Source: CAJQPP01 sp963793465
Lineage (GTDB): Bacteria > Planctomycetota > Planctomycetia > Pirellulales > Pirellulaceae
Direction of reading: 5' to 3'
Assembly (NCBI GenBank): GCA_963793465.1
Contig: CAWCAJ010000007.1
Coordinates: forward strand, 62,001-126,000
DNA length: 64,000 nucleotides
The notes beneath the pieces are model-generated. The model searched no databases, was not told where the DNA came from, and saw only the letters and a list, made by a program, of their open reading frames with translations. Positions 19,358 to 29,100 of this stretch are shown here, one piece after another. The translations under genes were made by a program, and so were the position numbers. The stretch's first letter is position 1. Every line of letters starts with the position of its first letter.

Positions 19358-20451
19358 CTACCTTGTCTTGCCCAGCCGTTGGGTGGCCTGTGGATCGGCC
19401 CACACGATATTGCGGATTTCGTCGGTTTTGAAGCCCACCAGCCGGGGCCGCTTCACGCCCGGCAATACCAGCACGTCGTACAACTCCCGAATCGGATCCT
19501 CCATTCGCATCCATTGCACCACATCGCCCGATTCCAGATCGATGACCAACAGCCCGCAACGTGCCGATACCTGGGCAGCTTCCAGGTTCTGTTGCAGCGG
19601 CAGCCCCTGAAAGGTGGGATCGTGTCGGGGCAGAGAAATACCCACCACGGCGTACTTGCCCGCAAACGTCAGGCCACGCGCGAAGCCGGGACAAAAGGTG
19701 ACTCGCTCGAACTTGCCGCTGGCCAGATCCAGGTAACCAAAGTAACCCGTGCCGGCGTCCAGCAACCACAAGCGATCGCGATACCAGCGGGGAGAATGCG
19801 GCATGGAGAATCCTTGCCCCAAATCTCATCGCTGTCGATATCGATCACGATCCCACCACCGGAACGGTGTTCCCGCCAACCGTCCACGATGTCCGTCTGC
19901 GAACAGGCGGTGACGTAGCGCGGCTTTTCCATCGACCATCGCCAGTCCATTCAAGTGGCAGCGATCTTCTCCGGCCAGTTTGGAGATGAATTTGGGCATC
20001 CACAAGGGCTGGAAGTTGTAGCGTTCCGAAGGGGTCGCCAGGCAACTGAATCGGGAGCAGATAAAATGCGGGATTCCCTCACGGTCCAGTGCCACATCGT
20101 GCACATTCAGATCGCCGGTCGTGAAACCGACCTGCGGGACAAACGAGCGATCGTAGCCCTCCGTCGTCATCCCCGGTGGCAACACGTTTTCCAGTCGCCA
20201 GAGCTGGTACAACGAGGCCATGAAGATGGTTTGATCGTTGCCCGCCAGACCCATCGGTCGTTCAAAGGTGCGGTCGAAGACCGAAAAGCGGCCGTCCTGA
20301 TTGTGGCCGATCACGAAACAACTTGCCGGTTTGGTAGGTACTGATCGCCAGGGATACATCGTTGGCTGACCAGCCAGTCCACAAAGCCACGCGAGGCCGT
20401 GATGGGTGAGGCCGCTGCTGGGGTATGGGTCGGCGAGGCTACTTCGTTCAT
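19358..20451 (-). pseudogene. TIGR03032/DUF4915 family protein, broken by about four frameshifts
   Basis: Joining frames gives a nearly complete family member: start ATG at 20451 with TASRGFVDWLVSQ, then VSLAISTYQTGKLF, FVIGHNQDGRFSVFDRTF, WRLENVLPPG, VTGDLNVHDVAL, EDRCHLNGLA, then RYVTACSQTDIVDGWR, SMPHSPRWYRDRLWLLD, and ending ELYDVLVLPGVKRP. Frame changes are needed near 20360, 20315, 19925 (an A4 run where A3 would keep frame) and 19818. I see no internal stop codons apart from those caused by the shifts. Family members are about 350-residue beta-propeller-like proteins of unknown function that often lie near sulfotransferase, glycosyltransferase or TPR genes. As it stands the gene cannot make a full protein. 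Confidence 0.78.
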
Positions 20452-20503
20452 GTTCTCTCAATCGAACGATTGGTTAGCAGCTAGAAAAACTCGGGTACAG
20501 GTG

Positions 20504-23423
20504 TCAGGCCACTGATCGGTCATGCCAGCACGTCCTAGACGTAGGACGGGGCATGCCGTCATGGTAACGGTTGTGGATCACCGCTTGATTGAATGCCTGG
20601 TTGGTTATTTGCGTTTCCGCGGCCCACGCGAAGTCGTTGTCGTCAGGTTGGCGATTGGTCACGACAGAGCTATTGCGTCCTTGGTCATCGGTAATGGACC
20701 ATACGGCCTGATCGACATCGACGGACCAGATGAAGGGGATATCGGTGAATTCGGTGAACCAGGCGACGCGGGCCGTGATTTCGCCATTGAGTTGTTGCAC
20801 AAAGCGGGTTGGGGTCCCCGCCGGGCGTGATTTCAATCGCGTCGTCAGTGTTGGCTACGAAGCGTTGATCCACCAGTTCTTCGCGTTGGGTCAGGTATAT
20901 TGTAGAAGTAGACCGACTGGATAACACGTCCCCGCTGGGACCACCTAACATGCGGGACTCCAGCAGAAAGGAAAATCCGGAGGGCGAAAGCGTGGCACTG
21001 CTGGATTGCAGGACCAAGTCGACAATCTGTTTGTCGAGGTTGGTGGTGGGTGAAGGATCCAGTTCCATCCGCACATCATCGCTGACAAACAGATCGCTCA
21101 ATTGACCACTGGTCAGCACACCGTCCAGAAACTTGGACCCTGCTGGTTCCGTGATCGGCGAGGATGCCGGGGAGCATTGGTTCAGCAGCACCGACACGTC
21201 ATCGAACTAAAGTTCGCCGTGGCCAGGTCGGTCAAGCCATCGCCGTTGAAGTCACCGGTCGTCACCGAAACCGGGAAATATCCCTGTCGCAAAACTCTGC
21301 GCTGCCGCGAAGGTGCCGTCGCCATTACCCAACAGCACCGACACGTCATCACTGTTACGGTTCGCCGTGGCCAGGTCGGTCGATGCCGTCGCCGTCGAAG
21401 TCACCGGTCGTCACCGAAACGCGGGCCTATCTCCCGCAGGAAAACTAAGGGGTGCCGCGAAGGTGCCGTCGCCATTGCCCAGCAGCACCGACACGTCATC
21501 GATATATCAGTTCGCCGTGGCCAGGTCGGTGATGCCGTCGCCGTTGAAGTCACCGGTCGTCACCGAAACCGGGATATTCTCCCGCAGCGAAAACTAAGGG
21601 GTGCCGCGAAGGTGCCGTCGCCATTGCCCAGCAGCACCGACACGTCATCACTATAAATCCGATTCGCCGTGGCCAGGTCGGTGATGCCATCGCCGTTGAA
21701 GTCCCCGGTCGTCACCGAACACGGGTTATTTCCCGCAGCGAAAACTAAGGGGTGCCGCGAAGGTGCCGTCGCCATTGCCCAGCAGCACCGATACGTCATC
21801 ACTAATTAAGTTCGCCGTGGCCAGGTCGGTGAAGCCGTCGCCGTCGAAGTCACCGGTCGTCACCGAATACGGCGCTATCTCCCGCAGCAAAACTAAGGGG
21901 TGCGGCGAAGGTGCCATCGCCATTGCCCAGCAGCACTGACACGTCATCACTGATGAATGCAGTTCGCCGTGGCCAGGTCGGTGATGCCATCGCCGTCGAA
22001 GTCACCGGTCGTCACCGAACTCGGGCCATCTCCCGCAGCAAAACTAAGCGCGGTGCCGCGAAGGTGCCGTCGCCATTGCCCAGCAGCACCGACACGTCAT
22101 CACTGGAATAGTTCGCCGTGGCCAGGTCGGTGATGCCGTCGCCGTTGAAGTCACCGGTCGTCACCGAACGCGGGCCATATCCCGCAGCAAAACTAGGCGG
22201 TACCGCGAAGGTGCCGTCGCCATTGCCCAGCAGCACTGACACGTCATCACTGATTATCAGTTCGCCGTGGCCAGGTCGGTGATGCCGTCGCCGTCGAAGT
22301 CACCGGTCGTCACCGAACGCGGGCCATCTCCCGCAGGAAAACTAAGGGGTGCCGCGAAGGTGCCGTCGCCATTGCCCAGCAGCACCGACACGTCATCACT
22401 ATTATACGTTCGCCGTGGCCAGGTCGGTGATGCCGTCGCCGTCGAAGTCACCGGTCGTCACCGAACGCGGGCCATCTCCCGCAGCAAAACTTAAGGGCTG
22501 CCGCGAAGGTGCCGTCGCCATTGCCCAACAGCACCGATACGTCATCACTATTAGAGTTCGCCGTGGCCAGATCGGTGATGCCGTCGCCGTCGAAGTCACC
22601 GGTCGTCACTGAAAACGGGCCATTCCCGCAGCAAAACTCAGGGGTGCCGCGAAGGTGCCGTCGCCATTACCCAACAGCACCGACACGTCATCACTGGAGC
22701 GGTTCGCCGTGGCCAGATCGGTGATGCCGTCGCCGTCGAAGTCACCGGTCGTCACCGAACGCGGGCCATATCCCGCAGCAAAACTAAGGGGTGCCGCGAA
22801 GGTGCCGTCGCCATTGCCCAGCAACACTGACACGTCATCACTGAATTAAGTTCGCCGTGGCCAGGTCGGTGATGCCATCGCCGTCGAAGTCACCGGTCGT
22901 CACCGAAACCGGGCCATTCCCTGCAGCAAAACTCAGCGGGTGCGGCGAAGGTGCCGTCACCATTGCCCAGCAGCACCGACACGTCATCACTATAAAAGTT
23001 CGCCGTGGCCAGGTCGGTGATGCCATCGCCGTCGAAGTCACCGGTCGTCACCGAAACCGGGCCATTCCCTGACGCAAAACTCTGCGGTGCGGCGAAGGTG
23101 CCGTCGCCATTACCCAACAGCACCGACACGTCATCACTATTAAAGTTCGCCGTGGCCAGGTCGGTGATGCCATCGCCGTCGAAGTCACCGGTCGTCACCG
23201 AAAACGGCCTATCTCCCGCAGCAAATTTCAGCCTCGGAGGAAACAGAGGTCCAGTGCATTGACCGGTTGCGGAATCCTGGAGCGTGGGAAGCGATACAGC
23301 CATGGCCAATGCTGCCGCCGAGATCCGCAGGGCGTGTTTTTTCTTCAGCCAGCGTCTTTTGGCCCGATTAGGACGAATGCCGATGGCCTTTAATACGAAC
23401 GAAAACCAGGACTTGAGTCGCAT
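20504..23423 (-). pseudogene. Exported FG-GAP/VCBS repeat protein, reading frame repeatedly broken
   Basis: The gene starts at 23423 with a basic leader and hydrophobic signal (RISAAALAMAVSLPT). About 14 tandem FG-GAP-type repeats follow, each encoding VTTGDFDGDGITDLATAN, SDDVSVLLGNGDGTF and AAPLSFAAG. After the last half-repeat (DVSVLLNQCSPAS) comes a unique C-terminal region (LDGVLTSGQLSDLFVSDD) with another frame change near 20815. FG-GAP arrays fold as calcium-binding beta-propellers on secreted proteins. Only the first two or three repeats stay in frame. Later ones alternate among all three frames because spacing between repeats is rarely a multiple of three. It is therefore either a recent pseudogene or a badly resolved repeat. 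Confidence 0.8.
21205..23220 (-). repeat. Tandem array of about 14 FG-GAP units, about 145-152 bp each
   Basis: The anchor GTTCGCCGTGGCCAG recurs near 21212, 21360, 21510, 21662 (variant), 21810, 21962, 22111, 22260, 22408, 22557, 22702, 22850, 22999 and 23145. Unit lengths are about 145 to 152 bp, while in-frame units would be 147 or 150. Length differences fall mainly in two places: just after the ATAN codons and around the AAPLSF codons. Confidence 0.9.
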
Positions 23424-23589
23424 GATGGGGACCCTTCCTTATTGGAGTCTAATTTGGGCCAGCCTACTATTTCATCGGTGTTATCACGAATCTACAGACG
23501 CTGACAAAACGGGACAGTTCTTTCGGGGCCGCCAAACTACTCTGACTTTGGGCAGTAAGATTGGCTGGCACCCCTTCGATGGTATCTAA

Positions 23590-26497
23590 CTACTGGCAAT
23601 CCGGCTGAGTACCGCTCTTTGGCGATCTCTCAAAAATCGCGACAAACCCTGGCAGTTGCCGGATGGCATCGAAGTCGGGGTTTGACTGGATTGAACTTGC
23701 ACTCGCCGATGGGATCTTCGATTCCTCAAGGAGTGCGATGGCTTTACTGGCGTACCGATCAAACAGCTGTGTCTTATCCTCTTCGCTTAACTCGGCCTCC
23801 TTAACCTTTTGGCAGCAGACGCCCAGTACCAAGGACAGCATCAACTTTGTCTCGTCATTGGCATTCGGTGTAATCTCCTCAACTGCGCTGGAGGCTTCTT
23901 CGATCCTCCCAAGATAGGCCAAAGCATGGGCAATCTTGACTGGGGTCGGGTCGATATTCGGTCCATGTGCCGAATCTCCTGAACGCCTGAATTTTTCGAG
24001 CGCTTCTGCATATTTGCCTTGGCTCATGAGCACGTCGCCATACAACCCAAAAGTCATAGGGAGTAGTAGCATCGGTTGGGAATAGGTTGGTTCGATTTCG
24101 ATCGCCGTTTGCAAGTGTCCGACCCCCTGTTCCAGAAACTCAATCGCCGTTTCCTGGTCTCCCAGTTCGTCGTGGCGTTTGGCCAGGCTGTAGCAGGTCA
24201 TTCCGGCCTTGCTATGAGCGAGGACATAGTTAGGTACCTCGTCAATTAAGGTCTCAAGTTCGCCTAGCGACTGTTCCAGGTCCCTCAAGGATCCGCTCTT
24301 GTCATTGTCTCGCAACTTTAGCATCGCCCGTCGATTGAGTAGCTCCGCAAAGTTCAAGCGCAGGTATGGAGCTTCCTCAAAAAGTTCCGGCCGCCGTGTT
24401 TGGAGGGCAGCATACGCATTGGTCACCTTTTCAATTGCCAATCGAGCGATCTGAGGAGTCACGCCACTTTTTGTCGCCTTGGTCCTCAATCCATAGAATG
24501 CGACATTTCCGATACTACTTGCCGCGTTTTGAAATTCAGACAGCTTGTTAATTCGTGAAAGATCGATGGTCTCAAGTGCGCGAATTGCTCTTGCTTGATA
24601 ACGTGCGGCGGCTTCGTTCGATTGGGACCAACGACCGATATTGAAATTGAGACTCATTTTTTCAGCTTTTGCCCATTCGTTACCAGGATCAGCCTCCAGC
24701 AATTTGTCGATCCACACGAGCGATTCCACCGCATAATCATGCATTGAGTCCTTAGAAACCGGGTCTCGATCATTACCCATTGCGTCTATGTCGTGAAGAA
24801 CTACTTGGCGAGCATTCCCGATTCTCTTAAGGCAGGAAATGCGATCCAGGCCCCCGGTCTCATAAAGGGAGTACCAAATCGCTAATGCACGTTCGCCTGT
24901 TTTCAATCGGTCATCCGATTTCCCCAATAGGTGATAGAGGTTGGCGAGACCACCGTACGTTTCAGCCAAAGCCCAACGCGCTTGGGAATCATCGTCATCG
25001 ATGAGTGTTGCTTCCAGTTGCTGATAGAAGGGAATGGGGGCTTCCAGGAGTCGATTTCGCGTGTCTTTAAATCGCGTGTCGCGAAGTAATAAGTCTTCAC
25101 TAATGCCCGTGTAGTTTGATTTGATGGCATCTAAAGCCAAATTCAATCGCTCGTAGGCTAGTTTCTTCGCTGCCTTTTCGCTTTCCGCACTGCGCAGCTT
25201 CGGCCTTGAGTGCCTGGTCAGCCTTGTACAAGCCCCATGATGTTCCGGCGATTCCAGCAACCAGACTGCTGATTAGCAGGGTTGCGGCAAGCGTTACCGC
25301 CCAATTCTTCCGAACGAACTTTTGACATTTGTAGATGACCGACGGGGGCCTTGCCTCAACAGGCGCATTGTCCAGGTAACGCTGAACGTCAGAGGCGAGG
25401 TCCGAAACAGTCGCATACCTGCGGTTTCGATCCTTCTCCAATGACTTCATGACGACCCAATCGAGCTCACCACGCAAAATACTTTGCAGTTTGGAAGCTG
25501 AAATCCTTCTTTGCTCGCTTACAATCGGAAGCAGTTCTGAATTTGTGCTTAAACGTGCGCTGGGACGTGGTGGTTCCTTCTCGCGAATGGTCTTCAAGAC
25601 TTGAATCAACGGATTTTGTTTCAGAGATTGCCTGTCCAAAGGTGTTGACCCAGTCAACAACTCATAAAGAACCACACCCAGTGAATAGACGTCGGCCCGT
25701 GTATCGATATCCTGATCGTCCCAATCCGCTTGCTCGGGGCTCATGTATTCAAGCGTACCCAGGACTTGTCCGAAGGCGGTGTACATCGTTTTTTCGGTTA
25801 GCTGCTTGCCAGTGGCCTTGGCTAAGCCGAAGTCGATGACTTTCGGGACCGGCAGATCGTCCTGAACCGTAACCAGTACGTTAGAAGGCTTTAAATCGCG
25901 GTGAATGATCCCCTTTTGGTGAGCGTGCTGGACGGCGTTACAGACCTTCTTGAACAGCTGCAAGCGTTCGTCAATACTCAGCTCGTGGCTGTTGCAAAAT
26001 GTTGTAATCGGAGCTCCCTCTACGAGCTCCATCGCAAAATAGGGCTGGCCAGCAGCGGTGGTTCCAGCGTCGTAAACCTTGGCGATATTGGCATGGTTCA
26101 TCAAGGCCAATGCCTGTCGTTCAGATTCAAATCGAGCTATGATCTGTCCCGAGTCCAAATTTGCCTTGACGATTTTCAGAGCAACACGTCGCCTTACGGG
26201 TACGCTCTGTTCGGCAAGGTACACCGTGCCCATGCCACCTTCGCCGAGTTGTTCCAGCAATTTGTAGGGACCGATGGTTGAGCCAATAAGACTCAAGCCT
26301 GGATCGTTTGCGGACAACCTGGATGCCGCCGGCTCATTCAAAAATGTTCCGGCTGAGACTTGATCATGCGAAACCAGCAACGCTTCGATTCGACGTCGCT
26401 TTTGAACGTCACCCTCACACACGCGGTCCAGGTAGGAATCGCGTTCTGATCGCGTGGGGATTCTAATGGCTTCACCAAAAATCGACTCGTCGTCCAT
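23590..26497 (-). pseudogene. Serine/threonine protein kinase with TM helix and TPR-rich C-terminus (one frameshift)
   Basis: The N-terminal frame (26497 to about 25195) gives a planctomycete-type kinase. It contains the Gly loop LGEGGMGTVYLAEQ, VALKIVKANL (catalytic Lys), HRDLKPSN, DFGLAKA, and MSPEQAD followed by DVYSLGVVLYELL. A transmembrane helix follows (WAVTLAATLLISSLVAGIAG). The sequence then moves to another frame, starting AESEKAAKKLAYERLN and running to 23590 as about 500 helical, TPR-like residues (LADAHL-type repeats, WALAETYGGLANLYHLLGK). One indel near 25195, in the linker after the helix, joins the two halves, and both halves look undamaged. If real, the kinase would be truncated just after the membrane helix. 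It follows the ECF sigma gene on the same strand, the usual planctomycete pair. Confidence 0.85.
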
Positions 26498-26575
26498 CTC
26501 AATCGTCTTTCAACGTGGATTGGGCTCGTGCTTGTTATTCAACGCGAAATTCAGACGCAAATCACGCCAGGAAAA

Positions 26576-27138
26576 TCAGTCGGCAAGGTCTTTTTTTATT
26601 TTTTGGTGGAGCCAAGCCCGCACATAGGCCCATTTTCGGTCGGCGCTGACGCGTCGAAATCCCCAGGGTGTCGGCGATTTGAGGGATCGAGAGACCAACA
26701 AAATAACGGAGTTTGACCAATTCCGCTTTTTCAGGATCCAGTTCGGCCAATTGTTCCAACGCCGCATCCAACGCCAATATTTCATCAGGGGGGCGATGGC
26801 ATTCGATCAATTTTTCATGCAGCTCATTCCGCTGAACGAGGCCACCATGTTTGATGGCTTGTTTCCGACGCGCGTTCTCGACCAAAATTCGCCGCATGGA
26901 TTCGGCGGCGGCGGCAAAGAAATGATTCCGACCGTCCCAACCATGATCTTCCCCCACCAACCGAATATAGGCATCGTGCACCAAGGCAGTGGCTTGCAGT
27001 GTCTGTCCCGGTTTCTCGTGAAGCCAGAAGTTGACGAGCGAGGGCGCGAAGTTCTTCGTAAACCAGGGGTAACAATTGCTCGGAGGCGGCTGGATCGCCT
27101 TGCTGAATTTGATTCAAAATACGCGTCACGTCGTTCAT
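26576..27138 (-). pseudogene. ECF sigma factor (planctomycete/acidobacterial TIGR02999-like), two frameshifts
   Basis: The N-terminal part reads MNDVTRILNQIQQGDPAA and VYEELRALARQLLA. The next frame holds EKPGQTLQATALVHDAYIRLV (with one extra T near 27020), continuing through EKAELVKLRYFVGLS and IPQIADTLGIS. A second shift near 26655 is needed to reach ADRKWAYVRAWL and the stop at 26576. Regions 2 and 4 of ECF sigma are both present. About 185 residues when repaired, the normal size. It lies about 80 bp upstream of the kinase gene and probably formed one operon with it. As written no full-length sigma factor is encoded. Confidence 0.8.
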
Positions 27139-27344
27139 GGCAGCCATGATAACCGACCGAAACCCGACAATCCATTACTGCACTACCGCAGGAATCACGG
27201 CGGTGTACCAGTCAACGGCAGGCGATTGTCCGTTGCATGGCGAGTACGTGTCGGTGGTGATCGGCAACGACGGGTCTTTGACCGACACGATCGACCAGAC
27301 GTTTTTTTCCCGAAGTCCGTCGAAGAATTTCCCCGAGTTATTGA

Positions 27345-27819
27345 CCGTGTCGTCCCGATATTTCCCGAGCTGCGCCCGTATCTCGACGAAGGCTATTTCC
27401 GCGACGATGGCGACAAGACCTGGGTGGTGCCGATGCTGGCGGGCAACGCAGACAAGAACCTCGGCACCCGTTTTCGGAAGATCATCCGCCGGGCTGGCGT
27501 AGAAGTCTGGCCGAAGCCGTTTCAGAATTGCCGGTCCAGCCGGCAGACGGAATTGGAGCAACAGTTCCCCACCTACGTCGTCTGCGCCTGGCCAGGGAAC
27601 ACGCCGACCGTCGCGCACAAGCACTATCTGACAGTAACGGACGACCACTTCACTGCGGCGACCGAAACTGGGGATCAACCGGGGACGCAACCGCCCGTGG
27701 GGACTCGCGGCGACTCGCAAAAGAAAACCCGCATCATTCACAATCTACGGGAAAACGCCAGTTTCTCGGAAGTTGTGGCGATCCTGGAAGATCGCCCAGT
27801 AGCGGCGAGAGGACTCGAA
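27345..27819 (+). repeat. Right copy of the 475-bp direct repeat
   Basis: Matches 18469-18943 with about 7 mismatches and no indels. Its right end lies inside the tRNA-Leu gene. Confidence 0.93.
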
Positions 27820-27834
27820 CCTCCACGTCCATAA
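27345..27834 (+). pseudogene. Tyrosine integrase, 3' fragment only (second copy)
   Basis: It encodes the last about 160 residues of the integrase: FPELRPYLDEGY, the Arg box NCRSSRQTELEQQ and the Tyr in AHKHYLTV. It lacks the first catalytic Arg region, which the left copy retains. Homology to the left copy stops abruptly at 27345. The upstream 200 bases (about 27140-27344) resemble nothing I can name. The frame ends antisense inside tRNA-Leu (AARGLEPPRP, stop at 27832-27834), which is probably the native C-terminus of this integrase type. It is a remnant and cannot recombine. Confidence 0.82.
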
Positions 27835-27883
27835 GGACACTTGATTTTGAATCAAGCGCGTCTGCCAATTCCGCCACGCCGCC
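27800..27883 (-). tRNA. tRNA-Leu (anticodon CAA)
   Basis: An 84-nt class II tRNA on the minus strand. The acceptor GGCGGCG pairs with CGCCGCT (one G-U), the discriminator is A, and CCA is not encoded. The anticodon stem CTTGA/TCAAG encloses loop TTCAAAA, giving anticodon CAA (reads UUG). The variable arm is long, as expected for Leu (GTGTCCTTATGGACG). The T-arm GGAGG-TTCGAGT-CCTCT is good. Its 3' 20 nt are duplicated at 18924-18943, marking it as an integration target. Integration at this site regenerates the gene, so it is intact. Confidence 0.95.
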
Positions 27884-28000
27884 AAAGTGTAGCTTTCCAA
27901 CAGGATGGGGATTTTATCTCACAAGCCGCCCCAACGACAAGGCGTCTGCCGGTACCTCGCTGAGGGTTTTATCTTGCCGTAACCTTCTCAGGTCTCCTGC

Positions 28001-29056
28001 CTAGCGGGGTTGCACCGCGTAGGGATTGGCCTGCAATCGTTCCGAAATCCGTTGAATCGCCCGGCGGGCCCGTACGCTGTTGCCGGCGGCGTCCAACCGG
28101 GGTGAAAAGGCAGCAATCCCGAATTTACCGGGTGCCACCGCGATGATTCCTCCACCTACGCCACTCTTGCCTGGTAATCCCACGTTATAAAGCCAGATCC
28201 CGGAATCGTCATATAAACCTGCGGTCGCCATCACAGCCAGGATTCGTGGTACATATTTGGCGTCGATGACGGTTTGCTTGGTTACCGGGTTCTTGCCCCC
28301 ATTGGCCAATGTGGCGGCCATGGTGGCCAGGTCCCGTGTGTGGACATTCAGGGAACATTGCCGCGTGTAGACGTCGGTGACCATCTCGGGATCGTCGTTA
28401 ATTTTCCCGTAGGCCGCCATCAAAGCCGCAATGGCCTGATTGCGCTGGTTCGTGGCAGCTTCACTGCGATAGACTTCCTCGTTGATACTCAATTCACGCC
28501 CCGCGAAGGCGCTGTGAATTGCCAGAATCCTGGACCATTTCTCCTGATCCGTGGTGCCCTGCACCATCCCGGTTGTGGCAATGGCACCGGCATTTACAAA
28601 TGAATTTTGCTCGGATCCTTTATGCAGTTCAATGGCCTCAATCGAGTTGAAAACCTGGCCGGTGGCATCCACCCCAATCGACTCCTCGACCGGTCGAGGG
28701 CCGGACTCCGCAAGAACTTCCGCCAGCGTAAACACTTTGGAAATGGACTGAATCGAGAACAGGTCGTCGACATCACCGGCGGCATGCACGTCGCCATCCA
28801 CCGTCACCAGCACGATGCCAAACAGGTTGGAATCGACTTCGGCCAGTGCCGGGATATAGTCGGCGTTGGCCCCTTCGTTAAGGCCCTTGAATTCCGTATG
28901 GGCGGCTTCCACCTCCGCCTGAATGTCCGCCGTTGCCGAGGAAGCATGATCGGTTTGCCAAGCGACTCCCGGGGATGCCAGGCAAGCAATCCAACAAAAC
29001 GCAACCATAAGCAGTGGGACCGAACGGATCGGGCCAATGCGCGGATGACGGGACAT
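28001..29056 (-). CDS. glsA: Exported glutaminase (GlsA family)
   Basis: 351 residues. A signal peptide is visible (RSVPLLMVAFCWIACLASPGVAW), so this is a periplasmic or secreted glutaminase, unlike the usual cytoplasmic form. The serine-dependent beta-lactamase-like fold is shown by FSIQSISKVF (SxxK motif) and by the family motifs FVNAGAI, NEEVYRSE, RNQAIAALM and GLPGKSGVGGGI. The reaction is glutamine to glutamate plus ammonia. The next gene upstream on the same strand, 44 bp away, is a DcaP-like porin. Together they suggest uptake and external deamidation of glutamine. The start at 29056 is fixed by the signal peptide. Confidence 0.92.
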   Translation of the reverse strand: MSRHPRIGPIRSVPLLMVAFCWIACLASPGVAWQTDHASSATADIQAEVEAAHTEFKGLNEGANADYIPALAEVDSNLFGIVLVTVDGDVHAAGDVDDLFSIQSISKVFTLAEVLAESGPRPVEESIGVDATGQVFNSIEAIELHKGSEQNSFVNAGAIATTGMVQGTTDQEKWSRILAIHSAFAGRELSINEEVYRSEAATNQRNQAIAALMAAYGKINDDPEMVTDVYTRQCSLNVHTRDLATMAATLANGGKNPVTKQTVIDAKYVPRILAVMATAGLYDDSGIWLYNVGLPGKSGVGGGIIAVAPGKFGIAAFSPRLDAAGNSVRARRAIQRISERLQANPYAVQPR

Positions 29057-29100
29057 GGTGTCGACTCCTGTCGTTTCAAGGACCCTTCGCGGTTGACATT

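Larger units (their letters stand above)
18924..27819. mobile_element. Putative 8.9-kb integrated element at tRNA-Leu (degenerate)
   Basis: The element is bounded by the two 20-bp att-like sequences and by long direct repeats. Its right end is in the tRNA-Leu 3' end, the typical integration site for this integrase class. The cargo consists of remnants: a TIGR03032 gene, an FG-GAP repeat gene, a Ser/Thr kinase-TPR gene, an ECF sigma gene, and the 3' part of an integrase. The left-hand integrase plus TA pair would belong to a second, earlier or related element stacked next to it. The left end of that second element was not found. A simple duplication of the 475-bp segment is an alternative. Confidence 0.55.

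Noticed and set aside
21205..23220. CRISPR array or non-coding satellite
   Set aside because: Units are about 148 bp with no short spacers, and every unit encodes the FG-GAP protein motif.
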